A stretch of DNA of 64,000 nt from NCBI RefSeq assembly GCF_000308375.1, contig NZ_BAFQ01000298.1, positions 54,000-117,999 on the forward strand. The letters run 5' to 3'. The stretch's first letter is position 1. Each line of letters begins with the position of its first letter. This stretch comes from Nocardia aobensis NBRC 100429. Lineage in GTDB: Bacteria; Actinomycetota; Actinomycetes; Mycobacteriales; Mycobacteriaceae. The position numbers were made by a program, and so were the translations under genes. Below the pieces are notes generated by a model, which worked only from the letters and a program-made list of their open reading frames with translations, made no database searches and was not told the origin of the DNA. This document shows positions 24,751 through 33,596 of this stretch, piece after piece.

Positions 24751-25560
24751 TCAGTGGTTCCGATAGACGGGCGCGCGCTTGTCGAGGAAGGACCGCACCG
24801 CCTCGCGATGGTCGCGGGTCGTGGCGGCCAGGATCTGCGTCCGGTTCTCCAGGTCGATCGCGGCGCGCAGGCTCGGCGTCTCGAGGTTGGACCACATGAC
24901 CTCTTTGGTCATCCAGACCCCGAACGGGCTGTTGCCGGCGATCGCCTCCGCGGTGTCGAGTGCGGTGTCCAGGAGCCGGTCGGCCGGCTCCGCCGAGGAC
25001 GCCAGGCCGACCCGCTCGGCCTCCTCGGCGGTGACCGACCGACCGGTGAGCAGGATCTGTGCGGCCCTGGCGAATCCGATCATCCGTGGCAGCAGCCAGC
25101 TGACCCCGATATCGCAATTGGACAGCCCCCGGTTGATGAACGAGGCGTGCAGCGCGGCTTCGGCGGCGATGATCCGGATATCGGCCATGAGTGCCAGCGC
25201 CATACCGCCGCCCGCCGCCGCCCCGTTGATCGCCGCGATCACCGGGGCCCGCACACCGCGAAACGCCTCGACCAATCCGGCGATGTGCTGCTGCACGCGC
25301 AATCCCGCCTGCGCCCGCCCCTCGTCCTCGGCCGCACCGGGCGGCGCGCCGTATCCGCGCAGATCGAGGCCGGCACAGAAGGCTCGGCCGTTGCCGGTGA
25401 GGACGATAGCCCGGACTTCCGAGTCGTGGCGCACCTCGGCCAGCACCCGGTGCAGCGCCTCGATGAGTTCGGCGTTCATCGCGTTGAGCGCCTCCGGCCG
25501 GTTCATCCGGATCAGCAGGATGCCGGGCCGGGGATACTCGGTCTGGATCACATCGGACAT
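24751..25560 (-). CDS. Crotonase-family protein (EchA-like, Asp variant)
   Basis: 269 residues. FCAGLDLRGYG forms the first oxyanion loop and AAGGGMALALMADIR the second. The second catalytic region reads NRGLSNCDIGVSWLLPRMIG, the Asp-containing variant common in actinobacterial enoyl-CoA hydratase/isomerase paralogues. The start at 25560 (MSDVIQTEY) fits family alignments better than the longer frame to 25596. It heads a crotonase-LLM-thiolase operon with an operator palindrome 65 bases upstream. Confidence 0.87.
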   Translation of the reverse strand: MSDVIQTEYPRPGILLIRMNRPEALNAMNAELIEALHRVLAEVRHDSEVRAIVLTGNGRAFCAGLDLRGYGAPPGAAEDEGRAQAGLRVQQHIAGLVEAFRGVRAPVIAAINGAAAGGGMALALMADIRIIAAEAALHASFINRGLSNCDIGVSWLLPRMIGFARAAQILLTGRSVTAEEAERVGLASSAEPADRLLDTALDTAEAIAGNSPFGVWMTKEVMWSNLETPSLRAAIDLENRTQILAATTRDHREAVRSFLDKRAPVYRNH

Positions 25561-25624
25561 GTGTCTGACTTCCTCGAATCGTCGGCGGACGGTCACGCAG
25601 AAAGCGCTGCCACCCTATATAAAG

Positions 25625-25637
25625 CTAACGCCTTTAG
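25625..25637. promoter_or_regulatory. Palindromic operator, site 5
   Basis: CTAACG-C-CTTTAG in the 172-base gap upstream of the crotonase start at 25560 (minus strand). Confidence 0.55.
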
Positions 25638-25732
25638 ATTAATAACACAAGGTAGAGACGCAATCGGAAGGCGGCTGAAGATATTGATGCCGGGCGGCGG
25701 GCCGGCTGGCGACCGCCCGCGCCCGGTGCGGC

Positions 25733-26479
25733 TCAGATCCCGACCGGTCCCCCGAGCCAGACGCCGATCTCCTCGCCGGAGACGTGCTGCCCCGCATCGC
25801 TGACCAGAAACGACACCGTGTCGGCGATCGATTCGGCCGGTATCCGCGGCCAGTGTTCGGCCAGCGTCCGCGCCGCATCCGTTCCGCCCGAGGCGATGAT
25901 GTCCGTCTCGACGAAACCGGGCATGACCGCGTTGACCGTCACGCCGCGCCGGGCGAGTTCCTGCGCCATCACGCGCGTCATTCCGGCCAGTCCGGCCTTG
26001 GCCGCCGCGTAGGCGCTCATCCCCGGCGAGGGGCGTCGTCCGCCGGACGGGCTGCTGACGAACACGACTCTGCCCCAGCCTTTTTCGTACATCGCGGGCA
26101 GGGCGGCATGGGTGCAGTAGAACGCGCCGCTGAGATTCACGCCGATCACCCGATCCCAGTGCTGGGGCGAGAGCTGCCGGGCCGAACCGAACAGGTTCAT
26201 CCCGGCGTTGTTGATCAACACGGTCGGTGCACCGAATTCGGCGGTGGCCTGTTCGATCAGGCCGGTCGCCCGATCGGCGTCGGACACGTCGGCGCGGATG
26301 GCAGCGGCCCTGCCGCCGGCGTCGGTGATTTCCCCGACCACCTGCCGCGCCGGTTCTTCGCTCGCGGAATAGTTGACCACCACAGCCATTCCGTCGGCGG
26401 CCAGGCGGCGTGCGATCGCCGCCCCGATTCCCCGGCCGCCGCCGGTGACCACCGCGACGCGCGTCGCCTCGGCGCTCAT
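25733..26479 (-). CDS. Short-chain dehydrogenase/reductase (FabG-like)
   Basis: 248 residues. TGGGRGIGAA cofactor loop, NNAGMN, catalytic SSPSGG, YAAAKAGLAGM and a C-terminal HVSGEEIGVWLGG. A typical NADP-linked 3-oxoacyl or alcohol dehydrogenase. Its start overlaps the end of the acyl-CoA ligase gene by four bases, so the two enzymes are made together. The palindrome at 28096 probably controls both. Confidence 0.9.
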   Translation of the reverse strand: MSAEATRVAVVTGGGRGIGAAIARRLAADGMAVVVNYSASEEPARQVVGEITDAGGRAAAIRADVSDADRATGLIEQATAEFGAPTVLINNAGMNLFGSARQLSPQHWDRVIGVNLSGAFYCTHAALPAMYEKGWGRVVFVSSPSGGRRPSPGMSAYAAAKAGLAGMTRVMAQELARRGVTVNAVMPGFVETDIIASGGTDAARTLAEHWPRIPAESIADTVSFLVSDAGQHVSGEEIGVWLGGPVGI

Positions 26480-28017
26480 GCGGTAGCGGTGGTCGCGCGG
26501 ACGGCGATGGCGTGGGTGGGCGCTTCGGGAAACCGCTGCCGCAACAGCGGTTTGGCCATCTTGCCGGAGAACGTCCGGGGCAGCGGCTCATCCAGCGCCA
26601 CAGCGTGTTTGGGGCGCTTGAACTTCGCCAGATTCGCAGCCGCGAGAAGCTCGATCTCGGCCACCACTTCGGCGGCCGGACGATCGCTGTGGAACACGAC
26701 CATCGGCACCTCGCCCCACCGGTCGTCCTTGACGCCGATCACCGCCAGATCCGCGACGCCGTCGATAACGTGCAGCACCCGTTCGATCTCGGCGGGATAG
26801 ACATTCAGGCCACCGGAGATCAGCATGTCCTTGCTGCGGTCGACGATCTTGAGGAATCCGCTCTCGTCCTGCAAGCCGAGATCGCCGGTGCGCAACCAGC
26901 CGTCCACGAGCGTGGCGGCGGTGGCCTCCGGCTTGCGCCAGTACTCGCGCATCACGTGCTCACCGCGAACCAGAATCTCGCCCACCTCCCCGGGAGGCGT
27001 GTCCGCATTCGGGTCGCCGATCGTGACCTGCGTACCCACCAGCGCCAGCCCGGCGTAGCCGGGACGAGCGGACGCGTCGGCGTAGTTCAACGTCGAGACC
27101 ATGCCCGACGCCTCGGTCAGCCCGTACACCTGCGTGAGCGGAATGCCCCGTGAGCAATAGAAATCCACGAGATCCACACCCACCGGTGCGCCGCCGGTTC
27201 CGGCGAAGGTGAACGTCGCCAGTTTGCGCGCGCCGAAGTCGGGCAGGGTCGTCATCCGCTCCCAGATCACCGGCACCACCGTCGTCGCGGTGATTTGTTC
27301 GCGCTCGAGGGTGTCCAGAGCGATCTGCGGATCGTATTCACGCAACAGCACCATCGTCGCCCCGGGGACCACGACCAACTGCATGAAGATCGACAGCACC
27401 GATCCGGTGTAGACCAGCGGCGCGGCGCACAACACCCGGTCGCGCGCGCTGAAACCGTGGCTGACGGTCTGCGCGATGCCCGGAGCCATCGCATTGCGGT
27501 GGGTCACCACCGCGCCCTTCTGCACACCGGTGGTACCCGAGGTGTAGCAGATGAAGGCCGCGTCATCGCCGGCGATGTCCACTCGCGGCGCGACACCGGG
27601 GTCGGCCAGGGTGTCGTACCGCCGATGCGCACTGCCGCCGATCGCGAAGATGTCGAGCGGAATCTGTTCGGCGGCAACCTCCAGCAAAGGGGCGAACTCG
27701 TCTTCGATGACCACCACCCGCGGCCCGGAATCGACCACCATCGGCGCCAATTCCCTTGCGGTGAGCCGGAAATTGAGCGGCACGCTGATGGCGCCGATCT
27801 TCAGGGTGGCCAGGATGACGTGCGCCAGCTCGGGACGATTGAGCATCATGACCGCGACGCGATCACCCTTGCCGACGCCACGCGCCACCAGGCCGCGGGC
27901 GAGCGCGTCGGTCACCGCATCGAGTTCGGCCCACGTCTCGGCGTGATCACCGAAGACGATCGCCTGCTGATCGGGGCGGGTCTTACCCCAATAGCGCGTC
28001 AGATCCGCCAGATTCAT
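26476..28017 (-). CDS. Acyl-CoA synthetase (class I AMP-forming ligase)
   Basis: A ligase of 513 residues activating a carboxylic acid as CoA thioester. FICYTSGTTGVQKGAVV is the nucleotide-binding loop, followed by YGLTEASG, GEILVRGEHV, WLRTGDLGLQD and the C-terminal lysine motif PRTFSGKMAK. ATG 28017 is chosen because GAGGAGG stands 8 bases upstream; the open frame extends to 28080 without protein-like sequence. Only moderately related to the ligase at 7.4 kb, so the two probably activate different acids. Confidence 0.93.
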   Translation of the reverse strand: MNLADLTRYWGKTRPDQQAIVFGDHAETWAELDAVTDALARGLVARGVGKGDRVAVMMLNRPELAHVILATLKIGAISVPLNFRLTARELAPMVVDSGPRVVVIEDEFAPLLEVAAEQIPLDIFAIGGSAHRRYDTLADPGVAPRVDIAGDDAAFICYTSGTTGVQKGAVVTHRNAMAPGIAQTVSHGFSARDRVLCAAPLVYTGSVLSIFMQLVVVPGATMVLLREYDPQIALDTLEREQITATTVVPVIWERMTTLPDFGARKLATFTFAGTGGAPVGVDLVDFYCSRGIPLTQVYGLTEASGMVSTLNYADASARPGYAGLALVGTQVTIGDPNADTPPGEVGEILVRGEHVMREYWRKPEATAATLVDGWLRTGDLGLQDESGFLKIVDRSKDMLISGGLNVYPAEIERVLHVIDGVADLAVIGVKDDRWGEVPMVVFHSDRPAAEVVAEIELLAAANLAKFKRPKHAVALDEPLPRTFSGKMAKPLLRQRFPEAPTHAIAVRATTATA

Positions 28018-28095
28018 TCGAGTACCTCCTCGTTCGCCGACCGTTCGGCCGCGAGCACCAGCGGATGTGACCGCCCTCACTGCGTGTCGTCAAAC

Positions 28096-28108
28096 CTAAC
28101 AGCTTTAG
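28096..28108. promoter_or_regulatory. Palindromic operator, site 6
   Basis: CTAACA-G-CTTTAG, 78 bases upstream of the ligase start at 28017 (minus strand). Confidence 0.55.
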
Positions 28109-28214
28109 ATTTTGCGCGCAATACCTCGGCAAGCTCCCGAAACCGCCTACAGCAGGCATGAAAACAACACCCACACAATGGTTTTCGTGTGAGTGTCGTT
28201 TGCTCATGCGCTAT

Positions 28215-29465
28215 TCATTCCACCTTTTCGGCGGTCCTCGCATACAGGTGGCGATCGGCTACCGTAGCGATGCGCGCGTCGTCGTATCCGGCGATGTCCC
28301 GCAGCACCCGCGCGGTGTCCGCCCCGGCCCGCGGCGGCAGTGCGGGAGCGAATTCCTCCCCGGACACCCGTACCGGACTCACCAGGAATTCGAGTTCTCC
28401 CACCCCGGGGTAGTCGACCCGATAGGTAGTGTCCCTGGCCCGGAAATGTGGATCGTCGAACATCTCGGCCACGGTGTTGACCGGGCCGCCGGCGATACCG
28501 TGCGCGAGGAACAAGTCCATCCATTCCTGGCGAGTGCGCTGGGCGAAGATCTGCCGCAGCTCTCGCCACACGTGCTCCGCGCGCCGCGGCGCGTCCTCGT
28601 CGGCGGCGGTTAGGTCGATATCGGCCAGATCCTCGCGACCGACCGCCACGAGGAAGTTGCGCCAGAATTTCTCCACGTGCGAGCCGAACAGCACGGCCTT
28701 GCCGTCCTCGGTCCTATACGCCTCGAGTCGTGGCCAGTCCGGCAGTCGCCCGTCGGGCAACCACGTCGGACGCGGGATCGATCGGTCCCGGTTCAATTCC
28801 GCGTCGCCCAGATCCGGCATCCATGCCGCGGCCACGTCGATGCCGGAGACCTCGACCCGGCCGCCGGTGCCGGTCACGTTCGCACGATGGAGTGCCGCCA
28901 GCAATCCCATGGCCCCGTACGCACCGAGGGCGTACATCGCGATCGGCGGGCTGGTGGAGCCCGCGATCCCGTCCACCGGCGGCTCGTCCGGAGTGGTGAC
29001 CTCGCGCAGCCCGGCATAGGCATCGAAAACCGGGCCGCCGGTGCCGAGCCCCTGATACGGGCCGTCGGTGCCCATCCCGGAGACGGTGCACAGCACGATC
29101 TTCGGGTTCATCTCCCGTAAGCGATCGAATCCGAGATCGAGCCAATCCAGGTAACCACCGCGCATTCCCTCGATCACCGCATCGCACGAGCGCGCGAGAT
29201 CGAGGAACGCCTGCTTCCCCTCTGCCGAGCGCAGATCGAGTGCGACCGACTTCTTCCCGCGATTCCACCGCAGATGCATGAAGGCCGGCCCGTCCGGATC
29301 GCCGACGGCGCGACTACCGCCGACGCGTACCGGGTCACCGAGCGGTCCGGACTCGACCTTGATCACTTCGGCGCCGAGGTCGGCAAGATGCCCGCCGAGC
29401 GAGGCCGGCGCCAACTGCGCGACTTCCAGAATGCGCACACCGTTCAGCAACGAGAATCCACTCAT
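28215..29465 (-). CDS. Family III CoA-transferase / CaiB-like protein
   Basis: 416 residues, single domain. LNGVRILEVAQLAPASLGGH, LGAEVIKVESG, LDLRSAEGKQAFLDLARSCD and YAGLREVTTPDEPP fit the CaiB/BaiF family. The catalytic position reads GGRVEVSGIDV, with Glu instead of Asp, so the activity may be racemase-like or altered. The start at 29465 (ATGA overlap with the thioesterase gene) is favoured over the 75-codon upstream extension. Last gene of the operon that begins with the Rieske oxygenase at 32071. Confidence 0.87.
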   Translation of the reverse strand: MSGFSLLNGVRILEVAQLAPASLGGHLADLGAEVIKVESGPLGDPVRVGGSRAVGDPDGPAFMHLRWNRGKKSVALDLRSAEGKQAFLDLARSCDAVIEGMRGGYLDWLDLGFDRLREMNPKIVLCTVSGMGTDGPYQGLGTGGPVFDAYAGLREVTTPDEPPVDGIAGSTSPPIAMYALGAYGAMGLLAALHRANVTGTGGRVEVSGIDVAAAWMPDLGDAELNRDRSIPRPTWLPDGRLPDWPRLEAYRTEDGKAVLFGSHVEKFWRNFLVAVGREDLADIDLTAADEDAPRRAEHVWRELRQIFAQRTRQEWMDLFLAHGIAGGPVNTVAEMFDDPHFRARDTTYRVDYPGVGELEFLVSPVRVSGEEFAPALPPRAGADTARVLRDIAGYDDARIATVADRHLYARTAEKVE

Positions 29466-30106
29466 TCGCCGGCCCCTTCCAGTTCCTTCGAAAGATTGTG
29501 TGTCTGTTCGGGTTTCAATTCGATCCACAAACCCTCGGCCTCCGCGACGAGCACCCCTTCGTGGTGCAACGTCCCACGCAGGAACCGTTTGCGCCCCTGC
29601 TGCCCGACCAGTCGCGCGGTGACCGTGAGTTCGGTGTGCAACGGTGCCGGTGCCCGGAAGTCGACCTGCAGCCGGGCCGTTCGCGCCCACGGGCGGCGAT
29701 GATTGGCCAGCCGGGCCAGGATCTCGTCGAAGATCAACGGCGCGACACCGCCGTTCATCGCATAGCGTCCCGAGTGGAAGCGGCCGACCGTCACCCGGCC
29801 GATCGCGGTGGTCTCGGTGATCCGATCCAGGTGCACCGGCGGTGCCAGCGCCTGGCCGTGGCCGGCCGATTCCCAGCGCTTGCCCGCGATCTGTTCGTCC
29901 TCGTCAACCTCGAAACCGGCCAGGGCCGTGGCGATCTCACGTAGGCGCGCCGCGGCGTCGGCGGCGGCTCTCGGTGTCGGCCGGCTACGGGTGACCGCCT
30001 CCTGGGCCGCGCGCAACGCGTCGATGAGCCGGGCGAACTCGTCGTCGGTGGCGACCGTCGGGGCGAACGGATCGTCCCAGGTCGGTTGCCAGATATTCGG
30101 ATTCAC
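29462..30106 (-). CDS. PaaI-type hotdog thioesterase
   Basis: 214 residues. The C-terminal 130 residues form the hotdog fold with GRYAMNGGVAPLIFDEILARLA, the substrate-binding NGG segment followed by the central helix, and LQVDFRAPAPLHTELTVTARL. The N-terminal about 70 residues are helical. It probably hydrolyses an aryl- or acyl-CoA formed in the pathway and so recycles CoA. It overlaps the genes on both sides by four bases. Confidence 0.82.
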   Translation of the reverse strand: MNPNIWQPTWDDPFAPTVATDDEFARLIDALRAAQEAVTRSRPTPRAAADAAARLREIATALAGFEVDEDEQIAGKRWESAGHGQALAPPVHLDRITETTAIGRVTVGRFHSGRYAMNGGVAPLIFDEILARLANHRRPWARTARLQVDFRAPAPLHTELTVTARLVGQQGRKRFLRGTLHHEGVLVAEAEGLWIELKPEQTHNLSKELEGAGE

Positions 30107-30879
30107 GAGGCACCCCCCGGGGCGGGGGCCGGCTCGTGGCCGAAGAATGCCGAGAACATATCGGTGATCGACCGTTGTCCGAGTGTCGCTCGAACGACCG
30201 AGTTCTCGCGTTCATAGCGCTCGCGCAAGCCCTGCCCCGGACCATCGAGCAGCAGTTGCTTGATATGGCGCAGCCCGTCCGGCGGTTGTGCCGCAATCTG
30301 TTGCGCGATCCGTACCGCTTCCCCGGCTACGTCGGGCGTGTAGCGCGTGAGCAGACCCATCTCGTAGGCCTCGTCTCCCGCGACAGCTCGTGCCGTCATC
30401 AGCAGATCTCGCGTCCGGGCACCGCCGATGAGGGTGTCGAGCAGCCAGCTCAGGTTCACCCCGCCGTACCTGGCCGCGCTCACCGCCATCGTGGTCCGCG
30501 GGCCTCCGACCCGCAGATCGGAGCACGCGGCGTACATCGTCCCCGCCGCATACGCCAGACCGTCGACAGCGGCCACGGTCGGCTTCGGGTAGCGCAGGTA
30601 ACGCCAGAGCATGTCCTCCCGCTCGGCGGTGGACTGCGCCAGCGCCTGCGGCGTCATCGCGTCGAGCTCCTTCAGGTCGTAACCCGCGCAGAATGCCCGG
30701 CCACCCGCACCGCTCACGATCACCGCCCGGATCGAGTCGTCGGTGGCGGCCTCGGTGAGCGCGGTATCCACCTGCCGCTGCAGTGCTATCGACAGCGCGT
30801 TGTGGGCGTGCGGCCGGTCGAGGGTCAGCCTGAGCACACCGGGCACCGGGCGGTCGCGGCGCAGTTCGTCGGCAACCAT
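30103..30879 (-). CDS. Crotonase-family protein lacking both catalytic glutamates
   Basis: 258 residues. The first oxyanion loop AFCAGYDLKEL is normal. The two positions that hold Glu in hydratases read AYAAGTMYAAC and ARYGGVNLSWLLDT, so neither acid is present. The protein may be an isomerase, hydrolase or ring-cleaving crotonase rather than a hydratase. The start at 30879 (MVADELRR) is 8 bases after the Rieske gene stop; a longer frame to 30939 would overlap that gene. Same operon as the Rieske oxygenase. Confidence 0.8.
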   Translation of the reverse strand: MVADELRRDRPVPGVLRLTLDRPHAHNALSIALQRQVDTALTEAATDDSIRAVIVSGAGGRAFCAGYDLKELDAMTPQALAQSTAEREDMLWRYLRYPKPTVAAVDGLAYAAGTMYAACSDLRVGGPRTTMAVSAARYGGVNLSWLLDTLIGGARTRDLLMTARAVAGDEAYEMGLLTRYTPDVAGEAVRIAQQIAAQPPDGLRHIKQLLLDGPGQGLRERYERENSVVRATLGQRSITDMFSAFFGHEPAPAPGGAS

Positions 30880-30886
30880 CGCCGTG

Positions 30887-32071
30887 CTATCGCGCCGCGA
30901 CCGGCGCAGCCGCGCGCTCGGCGTCGAGCGCGGCGACATCGTCGGCGACCATCTTGTGAAAAACCTGACCCGGCAGTTCGTTTCGTCCGTAGATCAGCTC
31001 GTCGACCTGTCCGTGTGCCGCGTTCGCGGTGATCGTCTTCGTGACGAACCAGTCCTCGGCGTGCAGCGTCTCCATCAGCAGATCCCAGTTCTTCTGCAGG
31101 ATTCGCTCCTCCCGCGGGGTCTGCGGCTTTGCGGGCGACAGCAGCCGGATGGTGCAGTAGCTGACATTCGGATCCTGGGCATCGGGGACGATTGTCCAGA
31201 TCTCGAAGTGATTGGGCTCGGTGACCAGCATGGTGCCCGGATAGATCGTGTAATTCGCCAGCGAATAGTCGCGGACGTCGAAGGCGTCCGGATCGGCGTC
31301 ACGCACCTCGGTGATGGACTTGCGCGCCACCACCAATCGCCAGGAGCGGCCGACGGGATCGAAGGCGGTGATATTGCCCTCGAGATAGTTGCAGACCGTC
31401 TTGGTGTGCAACTGGCACAGATGGTAGGAGTCCTGGACTCCGTCGACCGCGATCTTCCAGTTCATATCCAGCCGCCAGGTCTCCTTGCGCACCTGGTAGG
31501 ACTCCCCCATGCCGGTATCGGCGACCTCGGCATCGTGCTTGTCACCCAGAATCGCGGCGATATCCAGTTCGGCGCCGGCGGTGGGCACGACCCAGACAAG
31601 CCCGTGGCGCACCTCGCACGGAAATTCGACCAGCCCGTACTCGCCGCGATCCATACCGTCGAACCCCTCGGCGTGCGGCATACCGCGCAGCGATCCGTCC
31701 TTGCCGTAGGCCCAGTTGTGATAGGGGCAGGCGAAGACGCGCTTGCATCCGGACTCGGCGAACTCGACGCGGGATCCACGGTGCCGGCAGACGTTGGCGA
31801 AGGCCTTGACGCTGCCGTCGTTCTGCCGGACCACCAGCAACGGTGTGCCGATCAGCTCGGTGGTCAGGAAATCGCCCGCCTTCGCCAGCTCGTCGACGTG
31901 CGCCACGATGTGCGGAAAACGGCGCACCACATCGCGCTCCTTGGCCGCGAGGTCAGGATCATCGAAGACCGAAAATGAAACGCGCAGAAGCTCTTCCGCG
32001 TAATCAGTGGTGTTGTTGTCCACGTGGGCGATGAGCCTGCGCGTGAGCCTGATCTTCTCGTCGCGATCCAT
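30887..32071 (-). CDS. Rieske non-haem iron oxygenase, alpha-type (first copy)
   Basis: 394 residues. The Rieske [2Fe-2S] site is CRHRG...CPYHNW (about residues 89-112). The mononuclear iron site shows DGVQDSYHLCQLH in the catalytic domain, with a more distal acidic ligand. These enzymes hydroxylate rings or demethylate substrates with O2 and electrons from a reductase; the VanB-like protein at 9956 is a candidate donor. The start at 32071 is the first Met of the conserved part. It heads the Rieske-crotonase-thioesterase-CoA-transferase operon. Confidence 0.9.
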   Translation of the reverse strand: MDRDEKIRLTRRLIAHVDNNTTDYAEELLRVSFSVFDDPDLAAKERDVVRRFPHIVAHVDELAKAGDFLTTELIGTPLLVVRQNDGSVKAFANVCRHRGSRVEFAESGCKRVFACPYHNWAYGKDGSLRGMPHAEGFDGMDRGEYGLVEFPCEVRHGLVWVVPTAGAELDIAAILGDKHDAEVADTGMGESYQVRKETWRLDMNWKIAVDGVQDSYHLCQLHTKTVCNYLEGNITAFDPVGRSWRLVVARKSITEVRDADPDAFDVRDYSLANYTIYPGTMLVTEPNHFEIWTIVPDAQDPNVSYCTIRLLSPAKPQTPREERILQKNWDLLMETLHAEDWFVTKTITANAAHGQVDELIYGRNELPGQVFHKMVADDVAALDAERAAAPVAAR

Positions 32072-32092
32072 ACTCCGAGCGTGGCACACGAT

Positions 32093-32103
32093 ACAATCAT
32101 TGT
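32093..32103. promoter_or_regulatory. Inverted repeat between the Rieske and TetR genes
   Basis: ACAAT-C-ATTGT, a perfect 5-bp-arm palindrome in the 78-base divergent gap. A likely operator of the TetR encoded at 32150. Confidence 0.45.
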
Positions 32104-32149
32104 CTAGTGTCTTATCTAAAGGTTTTCGATTCTTCGAGAACTTGGTACG

Positions 32150-32797
32150 GTGCTTCCCGTGACTGGACGCGGCACGGACATCGAGCGCCCGGCCGATACT
32201 CGATCGGCCATCCTGGCCGCGGCGGAATCCTGTTTCGCCCGCTTGGGCATCGCGGGCACCACCATGGAGGATGTGGCGAAGGCCGCGTCGAGCTCGCGTG
32301 CGACGGTGTACCGCTATTTCGCCGATCGAGACGCCCTGGTGACAGAATCGGTGGTCCGCCGCGCCCGCGCCAACATGGATTCCGCGCGTGCATTCATCGC
32401 CCGCCACCCGACCATCCAAGCCAGCATCGTCGAGGGCATCTGTGCGGATATCCGGCGCGGCCGCCGCGACCCGATGGTGCATCGACTGGTCTCGCCGGCG
32501 GAGATGGTGCTCGCGGCGAGATTGCTCACCGAATCCGGACGAGCCGTGGACCTGACCTACGAATTGTGGGAGCCCGTTCTCGCCGAGGCCCGGGCCGCCG
32601 GCACGCTGCGAGCCGATCTCGACATCCGCTTGCTGTGCGAATGGATATCGGAATTGGAGATCTACTACATCAGTCGCGGATCGACCGCGGACGCCGAAGA
32701 CCTCGACCACATACGTGGGAAACTGCGCACTTTCCTGCTTCCCGCGCTACTGCCCGACCGCCCGAAATCCCATCCGCGGCCGACCATTACGACGTAG
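32150..32797 (+). CDS. TetR-family repressor, divergent to the Rieske operon
   Basis: About 215 residues. HTH at about residues 37-60 (TTMEDVAKAASSSRATVYRYF) and a helical C-terminal domain with LVSPAEMVLAARLL. The start may be GTG 32150 or GTG 32159. It is divergent from the Rieske-crotonase-thioesterase-CoA-transferase operon, with a palindrome in the gap, the classic arrangement for local repression. Its sequence resembles the TetR at 55.4 kb (DPxIRLIVSPEHM against DPMVHRLVSPAEM). Confidence 0.87.
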   Translation: MLPVTGRGTDIERPADTRSAILAAAESCFARLGIAGTTMEDVAKAASSSRATVYRYFADRDALVTESVVRRARANMDSARAFIARHPTIQASIVEGICADIRRGRRDPMVHRLVSPAEMVLAARLLTESGRAVDLTYELWEPVLAEARAAGTLRADLDIRLLCEWISELEIYYISRGSTADAEDLDHIRGKLRTFLLPALLPDRPKSHPRPTITT

Positions 32798-32829
32798 CGC
32801 CTTCACCCGTTTTCGACAGGTGAAGGCGC
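32797..32829. terminator. Hairpin terminator between convergent operons
   Basis: GCGCCTTCACC ... GGTGAAGGCGC, an 11-bp stem with an 11-base loop, between the TetR stop at 32797 and the end of the mce operon at 32873. Confidence 0.7.
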
Positions 32830-32872
32830 CGCGACGCCGGAGTCCGGTCGGCGCGCCGGACCCGGTTGTTCA

Positions 32873-33538
32873 TCATCGTGGAGCGTTCGCACCGCTCAGT
32901 GCGGACCCGACACCGCCGATATCGGTGATGGTCCAGTTGTGGTGGCTGTCCAGGCTGAGCTGATAGGTCGCCGTGGATTGGATCCCCTCCGGCGCCTGAC
33001 TGTTCTTGGTCAGCACGCTGACGAAACAATCCACGGCGTAGATGCCGTTGTTGGTCGAACGCACCTTGGCGGCAACGGGTTTCGCCGTCGACACCCACTG
33101 CAGCGGGGTGATGATCTGCTCCATCGAGCCTGCGGCCTGGGTCAGCCGGTTCGACAGTTCCGGGCTGGTGCCCTTGGTCAGACGGGTCCGCCACGCGGCC
33201 AGATCCTGGAAGTTCATCTCCGCCGCCGCGGTCGCGTAGTCGAGCGCGATCTGTTCGGCGTGGGCGGTGTCGGCGCGTTCGGCCCGGGCGGCGGCGATCT
33301 GATCGGATTTGTCGCTCAGCTGCCAACCGAGTAGTGCGACCGCGACGGCGAGCACGAGGACCAGCGCCCCGACGGCGAGGGTCTTCAGCTTGATCGACGA
33401 CTCTCCGGTCCGGCGTCCTCGGCGCAGGATCGAGGACAGCGGGGCGGAGTGCCGGCCGCCGGCTCGCTCCGCCTCGGCGGACGTAGTCGCGGTGTCGGTG
33501 GGCTCGGGATCGGTCAGTACCGAGGGGGAATTGGTCAT
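32873..33538 (-). CDS. Mce-associated membrane protein (Mas-like)
   Basis: 221 residues. A cytoplasmic N-terminal tail with basic residues, one transmembrane helix (about 52-72, TLAVGALVLVLAVAVALLGW), then an exported NTF2-like domain with YATAAAEMNFQDLAAW and NWTITDIGG. Such proteins commonly end mce operons and help stabilise the Mce complex. It lies 58 bases after mceF on the same strand, followed by a terminator hairpin. Confidence 0.85.
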   Translation of the reverse strand: MTNSPSVLTDPEPTDTATTSAEAERAGGRHSAPLSSILRRGRRTGESSIKLKTLAVGALVLVLAVAVALLGWQLSDKSDQIAAARAERADTAHAEQIALDYATAAAEMNFQDLAAWRTRLTKGTSPELSNRLTQAAGSMEQIITPLQWVSTAKPVAAKVRSTNNGIYAVDCFVSVLTKNSQAPEGIQSTATYQLSLDSHHNWTITDIGGVGSALSGANAPR

Positions 33539-33596
33539 GATGGCCTTCTTCGAACGCTGATGGTCACTGAGTGCGGGGTCGGCGCAGGTTCAGGGG

